This document shows positions 43,901 through 54,124 of a stretch of DNA of 64,000 nucleotides, one piece after another. The DNA is from Phymatolithon calcareum. Its lineage: Eukaryota > Rhodophyta > Florideophyceae > Hapalidiales. The stretch lies in contig OZ345357.1 of assembly GCA_977006965.1 (NCBI GenBank), forward strand, positions 1,736,001 through 1,800,000, in the 5' to 3' direction. The translations under genes and the position numbers were made by a program. Position 1 is the first letter of the stretch; each line of letters begins with the position of its first letter. The notes below the pieces were generated by a model. It saw only the letters and a list, made by a program, of their open reading frames with translations, ran no database searches and was not told the origin of the DNA.

Positions 43901-44113
43901 CTAACCGCCGATTTGGAGAACAATGTAGTACATGACATACGCAAGGCAGGGCAGTGAGATGCACAGCTGAGTCATGCCGTTCTGCCAGGTCTTACGAATC
44001 GGCCTCCACCTGTCAGTGATGAAGTCCATGCCGTAAATGAATGCGAGCGGGATGAAAGCGGCTGCGTAGACGGTGTAGACGATCCACGGATTGCACGGTT
44101 GTTCACAAGACAT
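43901..44113 (-). CDS. Small 70-residue membrane protein, or 5' exon of the Sel1 gene
   Basis: ATG at 44113 opens a 70-codon frame with two hydrophobic segments (VYTVYAAAFIPLAFIYG and CLAYVMYYIVLQI) around a basic loop (DRWRPIRKTWQNG). It ends at TAG 43901-43903. It lies in the same frame as the Sel1-repeat gene just downstream, separated only by that stop. Either it is an independent small membrane protein of unknown function, or only 43996-44113 is coding and is spliced onto the Sel1 gene. I cannot decide from sequence alone. Confidence 0.45.
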   Translation of the reverse strand: MSCEQPCNPWIVYTVYAAAFIPLAFIYGMDFITDRWRPIRKTWQNGMTQLCISLPCLAYVMYYIVLQIGG

Positions 44114-45616
44114 TTTGAATTTTTGCGAACCACAATGCTAGAAGAACGGAGGTCGTCGGTTACGAGGCGGAAAATGGTACGCTCGCTAAAGTGTCCTAAA
44201 TTGTAGTGGTGGTCAGAGGTCAGTGAGATCTTATCAGGTCAAGTGTGGAGATACGGACATGTCTCAGAGGAAAACCGTCCACGTCTCTTCACATTAAAAT
44301 CTACTTTATTTGATAACGTTCTTCATACAGCTGTACCCTTCATCCTCCTTCATCGAATGTACAGTATCAGGTTGGTGGCAATTTATTGGAGACAGACCAA
44401 CAGTGTTATCACATCCTTGAGTGCTAGAATGTAGTCAGTGGCGTCCGAGGATACAGCCCTGTATTCAGGGTGCGTTATACGCCACTTGCTGCTGCCCGCC
44501 CCACATAGCACCAATAAACACTACTGCAGCGCTTCTCGACATCTCTCGAAGATCAAACAAGGATCAACAACCCGCACTCGCCACTACAACACTCAACTCT
44601 ACGAAAGACTACAATTTGAAGAAACAGTCGTTCTCTTCAGGGGTGCTCCACGTACAATAAAAGGACCTGCGCAGAAGCCCATGTACTGCGCGGGGTGCCA
44701 GTTCTGTTGCCTTTTTGAATTCCGAACGACTCCTTATCGCACGCGTTAGTTATACCTCTTTGATAATAGAGCGATGAAGAACCGAATGGCGGTATTTCAG
44801 CTTGCCATGCGAGCCGTCATGAGCTCTCTTCCGTTCCCCATTCTAATGGTGTGATTCAGTTGCGTGGAACGCCTACCCTTTTACATAAATCTGTGTTTTT
44901 GTCCAAAAGGTCATTTATTTCGTGAGAAAAGTAGGCTACATTCCATGAGTTCTCCCTCAATAGAAATGGCTGTGAGGAATTTCAAATCACTGGCCAAGTT
45001 TGTTATCAGAAACTCTTCCAATAAAAATGAATGCTTCATTCCCCTATGTGTCTAGCAATCAGTGCTTCTATTGTAAGAACACTTCTCCTCTGCTTGCCAC
45101 TCGTCATTAGACGATTCCACCCTAAGCAACAATCTCTTCCTGTCTACATGCACGTCATGCAACTGACAAAAGTAGACACCAAACATGGGACTCGGACGGA
45201 AATTAACGAAAAAAGAAGTGGAGATTGTTAAAGTTTTTTTTACAACTGTTTAGTTGCTTATTTGAAAGCCCTCATTAACACTCCAAAGACTGTACAGGAT
45301 CAGCTTAGATTGTTAAAGTGCTCTCTGAAGAAGGAAAGAAGCCGAGGGAGATTGCATAACGAGTTAGATGGTCACGTGGCGCAGTACGAAACATTTTTGC
45401 CAGCTAAGTCATCCTCGTCAGACAGAAAATAATTGGGAGCTCCCCGAAAACTTTCCGAAAAATCAGCTCAAAAACTCATCCCAAAGGCTAATACTGGACA
45501 CTACACTGCAAGTGGAATCGAACGATTCTCAGCAACTAATATAAGCTTAACTTAGATGACCCAAGCAGTGCGACGATGTAAAGCAACTCATCGAGTCGAT
45601 AATGAATGCGTGCTAT
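44114..45616. other. Intergenic stretch, no recognised gene
   Basis: About 1.5 kb upstream of the retrotransposon. Frames are short and overlapping with no domains. The bases next to 44114 should contain the promoter of the minus-strand gene. Confidence 0.5.
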
Positions 45617-45621
45617 GAATT

Positions 45622-46056
45622 TGTTGCTTGGTTCGTTCCTGCAGCGTTAGTGCTGCGGTGATGAGTTGCAAGTTGGGTGAAAGTTGGGAGCACGATGTAC
45701 TCTGCCGTTTATTGAAAGCTAGGTCATTCAGCTATTTAAGGTACAAAAACTGCTGAGACTACAGGCAGTCTGTGCAGGAAGAAAACAGGCACCACAGCTG
45801 TTCGGACAGCTAATCAAGTGGATACCTTTCTGAGTAACAAGATAGCCGTTCGGGAAAAGTATTTCCTTCCTGGGTGTAGATTGAGAAGTTGCTCAAAGAA
45901 AGAACAGTAAAAGTCAGAATTCAAATTTCGACCCAGAACAGGGCCGAAATGGACCTGGATTCGGAGAATGCGAGAAGCACCTAACGCGCTAACTAGAAGA
46001 CGCTGATCATTGGTGCTGGGGTGCTCAAAGTGCATCACAGTTCGTGATGTGCAGCA
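45622..46056 (-). repeat. 3' LTR of the Ty3/gypsy element
   Basis: 435 bp, TG...CA ends on the element strand. It differs from the other LTR by T/A at the GTGATGAG/GTGAAGAG site and by A/G at GCATCACAG/GCATCGCAG. Confidence 0.95.
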
Positions 46057-46067
46057 CTTCTCTCTTC
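46057..46067 (-). other. Polypurine tract
   Basis: On the element strand GAAGAGAGAAG lies immediately before the 3' LTR, the expected primer site for plus-strand DNA synthesis. Confidence 0.8.
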
Positions 46068-46079
46068 GAAAGAAGAACT

Positions 46080-49000
46080 CTAGGAGGATAACGCAGCACC
46101 AACCAAATCTCTGTCGCGGAAGCCATCGAGGAAATCCTGCAGCATGCCCGGAATATCTTCTTGCATCACGTGAAATGGTTCCCAACCGGGTTCTTCATCG
46201 GCGAAGCCTCGCCACTTCACCAGAACTTGATAAATTCCCAGGTCATCATTGAAACGAAGGTCGAGAATCTTAGAAACGGTATTGTAGTGCGGGTTGTTGT
46301 TCTCAATCGTGTCGAGAAGCTCTTCTGTCACATTTAGCTTAGAATCGGAGTAAAATTTGATCCGATTAGCGTGAACGAGGGCTAATGTCTTTGTTATCAG
46401 ATCTTCAACTTCGAAAATGAGGTCGGATTCCGCTCTCGTGATGCGCTTTGGACCACGCCACTGAACACGAAGCTTATGCCCGGAGTTTCGAAGTCGTTGT
46501 GCAACAAGAACGTAATCACCGGCAGTAAATTAACAGGTTGGATGTGAGTTTTCTCGTTATGTTTAGCAACGGCGTGTTGACGACGGCGGGTTTTCCTGCC
46601 TGCCACATCGCGGTGAATATCCTCAATCGAATTGATTAAATTCTCGACATTAGTCACTTTAGGAGCTTGAATCTCGCTCAAGGTGCGGGAAGATGCATCC
46701 TCGAGCGGAAGGATAGTTCGCAACGGGTTGTCAGCTGGCAGTCCAGCAAAAGCAGTTACAGGTGCACGGTTTCCAAGAGTTGGACGAACGGAGTGGTTGA
46801 GAGTGCTCTGAACAACGCGGATTACAGATGGCCATTCTTTATCCTTCATCCGAAACTCAGACAAGAGTGCACGGCAACAGCGCAGCGTCTCCTTGCATAC
46901 CGTTTCCACCGTGCCGTTCGATTGTGGGCAGTACGGTGTGGTAAAGTGGTGGTGAGAATGTAGCTGACGGTTAAGCTCAGACATGACAGAGTTCTTAAAG
47001 TGAGATCCTCTGTCGGATACCCAAGTCAAGGAGACGCCAAACGAGGCGAACCACTTAAGAAGCGCTTAGGCGGTCGTCTCTGCATCGGTGGTCACACAAG
47101 GATCGAGCCACACGAACGAAGATGCGTCGTCCTTAATGATAAGGACGTACTCGAAATCGGTGTCGCTCTTCCCCATAAACAAATAGTCGAAGTGGATTAT
47201 CTCGTTTGGCGTGTCTGCATGTAAGGCATGAGTCATGGGAAGAGGAACTCTTGTTCCGCCAGTGCTTGAGAGGCAATGCAAACATGAGTTAGAAAAAGCG
47301 TATATGTCCGATTTCATCTTAGTCCAATAAAAGAAAGTCTTGATATTTTCGAATGTGGTTTCAGCACCGCGATGGCCACCACGTCCGCAGTGACCGATTA
47401 CACAAATGCGAATTTGAAGCGCCACGGCAGAGACTGGAATCCATACTGCGTACTTACAGTTGCACAGAAGCCCGCGCGAGCGATGCGTCGGTGGGACCTC
47501 CTCTTTTCTCGTGATGCACCCGTCTTGTGCGGCTTTGATGTCGGCATGACTTGGCCAGACAAACTCGGGATCGAAGTCCGGTGCTATTGGAGCTGAGAAG
47601 ATGGCCGCGATGCGGACGCAAACATTTTCCTTGGAATTTGGGTGGGTTACGCCCGACGCGCCCCAGCGGGAAAGAAGGTCGGCCCAGAGGTTGCTATCGC
47701 CGGGTATGTGCATGATAGTGTATTTAAATGCCGACAGCTTCATGGCCCACCGCTCAACCTTACTGGCCACGTGCTTGCGTATATTGGTATCAACGGAAGT
47801 GGGGTTGAAGATATAAGTCAGATTCTTGTGGTCAGTGAAGAGCCAAAACCCACGCGGTGTCAACAGGAGATAGTCGAGTCTAGTAACAGACGCCACAATG
47901 GCGAAAGCTTCCTTCTCTGCAGTAGACCAACGTGCTGCAGCTCCTTTGAAGGAACCAGATAAGAATGATAGTGGCTGATGTGGTTGCTCTGAAAAGTCCA
48001 GATCACGCGTGTGTTCAGGAATTTGAGTAAGAACGCAGCCCCAGTGGTCGTCCGAAGCATCTGTGAATAGGCAAAGAAGCATTTCTGGATCTGGATGAGC
48101 TAGAGTTGTTGCATGATGAAGTGCTTGCTGCACAGATTTGAATGCATCGCTCTGTTCCTGCTGCCATAGTGTGGTGTCAATTTTGATCTTCTTGACCGCC
48201 TGCTTTGTTCGACGACCGGCTCGTTGGTATACCACTTCGAGTGTGGATGCGAGTGGGGAAATAATTCGATTGAATTCAGGCACGCATGTGCGCATCCAGT
48301 TTGCCGCGCAGACAAACTGCTGCAACTCAGCGCCATTTGTGGGCGCCTGCATTTCCAGAAATGCGCTCATGCGGCTGGGGTCCATGCGTGTGCCATTTCT
48401 GGAAATGAGCATTCCGCACCAGTTGACAGTCAGGAGGTATAGTTTGCATTTCTGTGCATGTAGCTTGATATTTTTGTCCCGGCAAGTGACAAAGAAAAAT
48501 TTCAAAACTCTTAGAAGTTCGTCAAAAGTCTTTGCGTGAATCAAAATGTCGTCCAGCCACTGAATGATATTGTCACGAATATTCTTGCAAAGCTCCTGAA
48601 TGGTGCTTTGGAAAAACGCGGCTGCGTTAGTCTGACCCTGCATGACGCGTGTGGGGGTAAATACTCCGTCCGGAGTTACAAAGCTCTGGCATTCTTGAGA
48701 TTCCTCGTGCAAAGCCAGCTGCCAATATCCGTGGCACAGGTCAATGACAGCGTAGCATGAACTTCCGGCTAGTTGTGAGGACGTCAGCTCTAGGTTCGGC
48801 ATTGGCCAAGAGTGAGGTACCGTTTGAGCATTAACTGGGCGGAGGTCGACTGTAAAACGAAATTGCTCCGGTCCATCCTTCGGGACAACTAACGGGGCAC
48901 ATGCCCACTGGCTGGAGTTGTTAGGACGAATGAGGCCAAGTCGACGAAGCTCATCAACTTTTGCTCGCAAGAATGCAGCTTGTGGTGGAGAGTACCGGCG

Positions 49001-50043
49001 TACTCTGACACGCACTGGCCGATGGTCCGGTACAAGGGTTATCCTCATCGGTGGTACGGACACAGGAGGATCTGATCCAAGCTTGGTGCGGAAGATATCA
49101 GCAAAGTTGACAACCAAATCTTCTAGCTCAGTAGCTTGTGAATCTGAAATACCATTTTTCTTGGCTTCGTCGATCATATGTCGAATGTCTTTCGTAGTAG
49201 CAGTAGAGTCTTCGTCACCGGGAAGGATTTAGTCATCGCTGGGAATAGGATCATAGTCTGCAACATCTCCGTAGAATAGGGGAGATGGCATGGATGTGTC
49301 GCCAGAGCGTTCATCCGTTAAGTCCAGCTCAACAATGCTTTCTTCCTCCGGAGATGAGTCCGGATCATAGGTCTCATCAATTGGCAGTGTACGGACACCT
49401 TTGGCATTCGGCATTAACAATATCTGTGCCAATCGCCCGGGTATTTTAGGCACCGCCTGGGTCTGCACCAGAGAGGGGTCAGGAGAGAATCCGACATGTG
49501 AGAAGTCTGCATCGTGGAATGTTTCTCGAACGGAGGCGAAATGTTCGTCCAAGTTGAATCCCATTGATTGCAGAAGCGGTCGAGACAACAGTACCTCAGG
49601 CATTTGTTCATCAAATACCAGGTATTCGACATTACGTAGACGCATTGGACCCTTGGAGGTCATGACAGTGGTAGATATGAGTGCGTTTCGAGACGAGGAG
49701 AATGTAGTAATGTCTTGCTCATTTTGGCCGCCGAGAGCCAGCTCAACCTTAACCGGCTCTGGGAGTGGTAGTAAAGGAATAAATATTCCTGCCTCGGCGC
49801 AAGCCGGTAGATGGGAGGAACTCAGCGCCGAGTGGTCGGCACCGTAATCACCGTTCACGACAATGGGGACCTTGTCAGCGAGAGTTGCGGTATATCTGCC
49901 TGAGCCTTCCGGAATACTGGGAGCCATGAGCAGAGCAGCAATACGTTTCTTCGAATCTCGCCATTCTTTGAGAAGTCGGTCCTGCTCATCCTTAGAGGGA
50001 GTCTTGGGGCAGTTCCGAATGAGGTGCTTTCCGTTTTGTTGAG
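46080..50043 (-). pseudogene. pol: pol of the Ty3/gypsy element (PR-RT-RH-IN-chromodomain), interrupted
   Basis: Read from right to left: a zinc-knuckle remnant (NGKHLIRNC), aspartic protease with DYGADHSALS (frame 49229-49927), RT from about 49100 with QWLDDIL as the YxDD box, RNase H (LFTDASDDHWG, FTDHKNLTYIF), then integrase with its HHCC finger (GHRGAET ... CLHC) and the triad D (HFDYLF), D (SDRGSHF) and E (NGTVETV). The chromodomain (IYQVLVKWRGFADEEPGWEP) is at 46080-46331. The frame is broken by TAA at 49229-49231 (between PR and RT), by TAA at 47066-47068 (inside integrase) and by an apparent one-base deletion near 46525 before the integrase C-terminus. Everything from protease to integrase is otherwise in a single frame. 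Confidence 0.88.
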
Positions 50044-50901
50044 ACAGTCCGGAAGCTCACGAGTAGGGGTTGGTATTGAAGCGGAACCACGAGTAGCAGA
50101 TTCGCTTGCAGGCAACCCTGATGACTTAGTTTGATTTTTCTTCAGCGTTATACTGTTGTTTTTTGTAGTACTTGTTGAAGGCAGGGTTGCAGTTGGCGCT
50201 TTCTTCGGCTGGTCTCGACCTGCCGAATGCTTTTCAAGCTCTGGTTTTCCGGCGATGGTCTTGATCGGGACATACTTTTCGCAGTTAATCGCCTCTGCGC
50301 GCACGTACTTGTAGAAATCTTTCCAGTTCTTGCGAAGTTCGCGCTTACCGAGATTAAGGTCATTTTCAACGCGCATCTTCAAGGCAGTTGGCTTGAGCAG
50401 ATCGACAATGTGCTGGACTGCGACCTTCGTATTTTGCTCAACTAGCGATTCCCACTTCTTGACACGAAGCAGCGTGCGGTAATCAGTGAAAAGCCGCATG
50501 ATTCGGATTTCGGCGTTCGGCTCGTGTACATTGATACGTACTTTCCCCTTCACAGCAGCCTCTAAGTCAGAGAGTGTGAGTGTGTCCAGCGATTTTTCGA
50601 TCTTTCCTTCCAGCCAAACTGTCAGGATTTCATCTCCAAGGGTCTCAATTGAAGTCACGGCGTCTCCAAATTCCTCAAAGTCAATCAGAGACTGGAGCAA
50701 ATCGGCATCAATGGATGCCTTGAGAGTAATTGGGGATATATTGGCGGCGCTGGCGGCATTGGCATCTTGGAGACGAAGCAGATAGCTCTCGCGCTCCTTT
50801 AGAAAGACATGAATGTTCTTCTGGCCAAGTTGACGCAGCTCCGGGTGAGAAACGGGTGTGAAGAGATGCTGACCAGCCTGAGGACCTGTTGTGTCCGTCA
50901 T
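49855..50901 (-). CDS. gag: gag of the Ty3/gypsy element
   Basis: ATG at 50901, shortly inside the 5' LTR, opens about 349 codons. The first 240 residues are helical capsid-like sequence (RESYLLRLQDA ... WKDFYKYVRAEA), followed by a basic Ser/Thr-rich linker. The nucleocapsid knuckle appears in the overlapping -1 frame near 50010-50043. The last 60 or so residues of this frame are therefore probably not functional, and a -1 shift or mutation separates gag from pol. Confidence 0.75.
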   Translation of the reverse strand: MTDTTGPQAGQHLFTPVSHPELRQLGQKNIHVFLKERESYLLRLQDANAASAANISPITLKASIDADLLQSLIDFEEFGDAVTSIETLGDEILTVWLEGKIEKSLDTLTLSDLEAAVKGKVRINVHEPNAEIRIMRLFTDYRTLLRVKKWESLVEQNTKVAVQHIVDLLKPTALKMRVENDLNLGKRELRKNWKDFYKYVRAEAINCEKYVPIKTIAGKPELEKHSAGRDQPKKAPTATLPSTSTTKNNSITLKKNQTKSSGLPASESATRGSASIPTPTRELPDCLNKTESTSFGTAPRLPLRMSRTDFSKNGEIRRNVLLLCSWLPVFRKAQADIPQLSLTRSPLS

Positions 50902-50965
50902 GCTAGCGAAACTCTTCGACTTGCTGGAACGTAAGTCCGTGGTGAACACTACGAGCAGTGAACAC

Positions 50966-51400
50966 TGTTGCTTGGTTCGTTCCTGCAGCGTTAGTGCTGC
51001 GGTGAAGAGTTGCAAGTTGGGTGAAAGTTGGGAGCACGATGTACTCTGCCGTTTATTGAAAGCTAGGTCATTCAGCTATTTAAGGTACAAAAACTGCTGA
51101 GACTACAGGCAGTCTGTGCAGGAAGAAAACAGGCACCACAGCTGTTCGGACAGCTAATCAAGTGGATACCTTTCTGAGTAACAAGATAGCCGTTCGGGAA
51201 AAGTATTTCCTTCCTGGGTGTAGATTGAGAAGTTGCTCAAAGAAAGAACAGTAAAAGTCAGAATTCAAATTTCGACCCAGAACAGGGCCGAAATGGACCT
51301 GGATTCGGAGAATGCGAGAAGCACCTAACGCGCTAACTAGAAGACGCTGATCATTGGTGCTGGGGTGCTCAAAGTGCATCGCAGTTCGTGATGTGCAGCA
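50966..51400 (-). repeat. 5' LTR of the Ty3/gypsy element
   Basis: 435 bp, partner of 45622-46056. On the element strand it contains TTAAATAG, a possible TATA-like box. Confidence 0.95.
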
Positions 51401-51405
51401 GAATT

Positions 51406-52186
51406 GTATCCTAGTGTGCTTAAAAAGTTGATGGCATCGGTGCCTAACCGCTGTGCAAAGTTGAAAGAATAGCACGGCGGGCCTACAAAGAGCGAAACTG
51501 AGTTTTCTCGATTTCGCAGTACGACACATTAACAGTGTCCTATATTGTTTCGTGCGCAAAAGTGGGCTATCCTGGTAAAACACTTTTGCAGAATATGTCC
51601 GGATATTTTGCACAATTCAGAGGCGGCATTAGAAAGAGACGATGAGTCCGCATGTATTGCAATAACCTTCAGAATAAAGCTCGTATTTGTTGTGAATTCA
51701 AAGCGGCATATTCTAGTTTCGGTAACTGCATACTGCGACTCTTGAGCTAGTCTTGTCGCTTTCGAAGATGAAAAGTACAGTATTGGGGAGGGCAGTATTT
51801 CTACTTTTTGTGTCACTACACGTACTCCCACCAGAAAAAACCCAGTGTGATCACACAGAGTGCAAAAATTAATTTCTCATCCCCCGCAACCAGCATGACT
51901 GTGCAGGGCGATACATCCCCGCTTGTACAGTTCTCGCACGTAGAGTACAGGACAAAGGAGAAGAAAACAATTTGGAAAACACAAATACGATAGTCGAGTC
52001 CGATGCTTCTCACTGAAGTAGACGACAGATTATGTCAATAGAGCCGTGGGAGTTCCGCCGACAACACCTACACTCCAAGTTAAGACGAAGATTAGGCAAG
52101 GTAGTAGAAGAGACCGATGATGCCGGGGCAGAGCTCGAACTCGAAACACTTGACTGCATCCGGGAAGCGAACACAGCAGCTGACGC
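51406..52186. other. Spacer, no recognised gene
   Basis: About 780 bp between the retrotransposon and the hAT-like remnant. I see only short frames without domains. Confidence 0.5.
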
Positions 52187-52998
52187 TCAAGATAAGCATA
52201 GCCTCCGACGAGTCTGGGAGAAGCAAGAAGAACGCCGCGCAAGAAAAATAACGTTTTCCAAGAAGGGTCTTCCACACCACGCATTGAGGACAGGGGTAGT
52301 GCCAATTCCATTGCTCGACATTGCTGTTTGTCGCGCAATTAAACAATTCAATTGCTCACTACGGTTTGTCAGCAATTCGGATTGCAATTTGAATACTTCC
52401 CGCAATAGTCGAGTTAATTGTTTATTCATGCCTCTTCTCCTAGGCATAAGCGCACCCCTAGTTTCTTTCAGTTCTCCAGAGACACGCCGTTCAACGAGTT
52501 CCACTAGCGCAAACAGTACCTTCTTAAACGTATTCTTGCAAAAGACTTGGTCGTGCTTCGAGAATGCACGAACTTCTCCGTCGGTGACGAAACTGATCGG
52601 CAATGACGTGAATATGATGAATCGCAGATAGCTATCCATCACCTTCTCACGTTCGGTGAGCTTCATGACAATAGGGGTCTTGAAACTGAATGAAGTTCCG
52701 GAGCGCAGATTACGATCTCTCGTAACATGGTACACTTCCAGAAGTGATCCTCACGGCCACTACCGATGCAACGCTTCAGGTGATTGTGCGGATTCGAAAA
52801 ACCAGTACCCTTCTCGAAACAAAATTCGCTTCCTTCAGTGCATTGATCGCCCTTGGGACAGAGGCAGACGCAAAACATCACATTTCGTCTTGTTCGACCT
52901 GATTGATGTGAATGGATATCTCGAGGCTGTTCGCGAAGGAGTTGCATCAGCTGCTGTACAACTTGTTTCGGCTTCGGTTTCGGAATAGGTAGTACCAT
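52187..52998 (-). pseudogene. Broken BED-finger/hAT-like transposase fragment
   Basis: The minus strand frame 52663-52998 has a Cys/His cluster (CFEKGTGFSNPHNHLKRC) like a BED zinc finger. It continues, after a frame change, in 52187-52735 with TEREKVMDSYLRFIIFTSLP, SFVTDGEVRAFSK and VLFALVELVERR, which resembles the helical region after the BED finger of hAT-type transposases. Similarity ends at about RGALM; an AATTGC-rich segment follows (52330-52400). No catalytic region is present. Confidence 0.5.
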
Positions 52999-53152
52999 GA
53001 TTGGAAGAGCGAAATTTGTTTAGGTGTTGTCGAGTGGGTCTGGTAGTCTGCTTTGGATAAATGTACGACTTCACTTTTTATATTGACTCTTCTATATATC
53101 TTTTCAGAAACGGCACTCTAGACACCCATACCGTTATACTTGAACGGATGAA

Positions 53153-53238
53153 TGAATTCAACCATCCATGTGATCGTTCTGTTGTAGTGGTCTACGCAGA
53201 CCACTAGAACAGAACGTTCACATGGATGGTTGAATTCA
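53153..53238. repeat. 86-bp near-perfect hairpin
   Basis: Arms 53153-53193 and 53198-53238 (41 bp each, 2 mismatches) with a 4-base loop ACGC. Arms start TGAATTCAACCATCCATGTG. It could be a foldback element or a hairpin RNA precursor. Confidence 0.85.
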
Positions 53239-53294
53239 GGAACGTTGTAACTGTACTGTATGCAGTACGTAGAATTTTACGTACCTAACACTAA

Positions 53295-53362
53295 GGGAGC
53301 ATGGCAACATTTTGGCCCGATAGTTATTTAGTTGATTTGGGCCAAAATGGTGCAGTGCTCCC
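53295..53362. repeat. Second hairpin repeat
   Basis: Arm GGGAGCATGGCAACATTTTG (53295 on, 24 bp in all) pairs with the arm ending 53362; about 4 mismatches and a 20-base AT-rich loop. Confidence 0.75.
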
Positions 53363-54120
53363 CCGGTGAACGCTTATACTGCCCCAAGTTATATAATAAA
53401 ATTAGATGCTACCGACAACCAATTACCACGTACTACGCATGATACATTTGAAGTGATCGTTATTTTCGACAACTCTGCTCTTGCTAAACTATACACTTTC
53501 GTACAACCTACCTACCAGCAATTCGAATTGCAATTCTTCATCAGAACCCAATTTGGGTCGAATTGCTACGAATTGCAATTAATTGCAATAGCAATGGATT
53601 GCGCACGACCCCTGATTGAGGATGAAAGAAAGCAGACACAGAATTCTTCCCTAGGAACCCAACAAAGCTGATTCAAGAAATGGGTAGGCAAGGAGCATGG
53701 GCAATTGGTACGCTCAACAGAACCCTGAAGAAGCCCACAAGGACCCCTACCGAAGAGAATGAAGTGGCACGAGCCATTGACGTGATACTATGCAATTCTC
53801 AATAAGAACGGACAAAGCTCGATGCTAGTATAATGCGATTAGGAAGGTGCCGACTTTACTCAAGTTGGGACACATCCTGCTCAATAAATCCACTAAATTA
53901 CAACAGATTATGTAGACATGATGATGATCAAGATGACAAGCAGGTGGACAACATTTTGAAGAATCGTGTTGCAAATGAGATCATTTTCACCAGAGCGTCG
54001 CCAAGCAACAAGGCCTGCTCACGAGCTGCAAGGGGACATAATTCCCCTGCCACTTCGTGCGCTGTAACTTGTTATGTTTGTTTGTTTATCGAATTACACA
54101 ACGTGTACATTATTCAACAT
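53363..54120. other. Spacer, left flank of the piggyBac array
   Basis: No gene recognised. AATTGC-rich palindromic sequence at 53515-53600 recalls the subterminal repeats of hAT MITEs. The last 30 or so bases (GAATTACACAACGTGTACAT ... CAACAT) recur inside element E. Confidence 0.5.
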
Positions 54121-54124
54121 CTAG

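Larger units (their letters stand above)
45622..51400 (-). mobile_element. Full-length Ty3/gypsy (chromovirus-type) LTR retrotransposon
   Basis: 5779 bp bounded by two 435-bp LTRs starting TGCTGCAC and ending AAGCAACA on the element strand. It is flanked by a perfect 5-bp target duplication GAATT (45617-45621 and 51401-51405). The domain order is gag, aspartic protease, reverse transcriptase, RNase H, integrase, chromodomain, which is the Ty3/gypsy order. A polypurine tract abuts the 3' LTR. The LTRs differ at only two positions that I can see, so insertion is recent, yet pol carries two in-frame stops and a frameshift. No standard tRNA primer site (TGG...) follows the 5' LTR. Confidence 0.95.
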
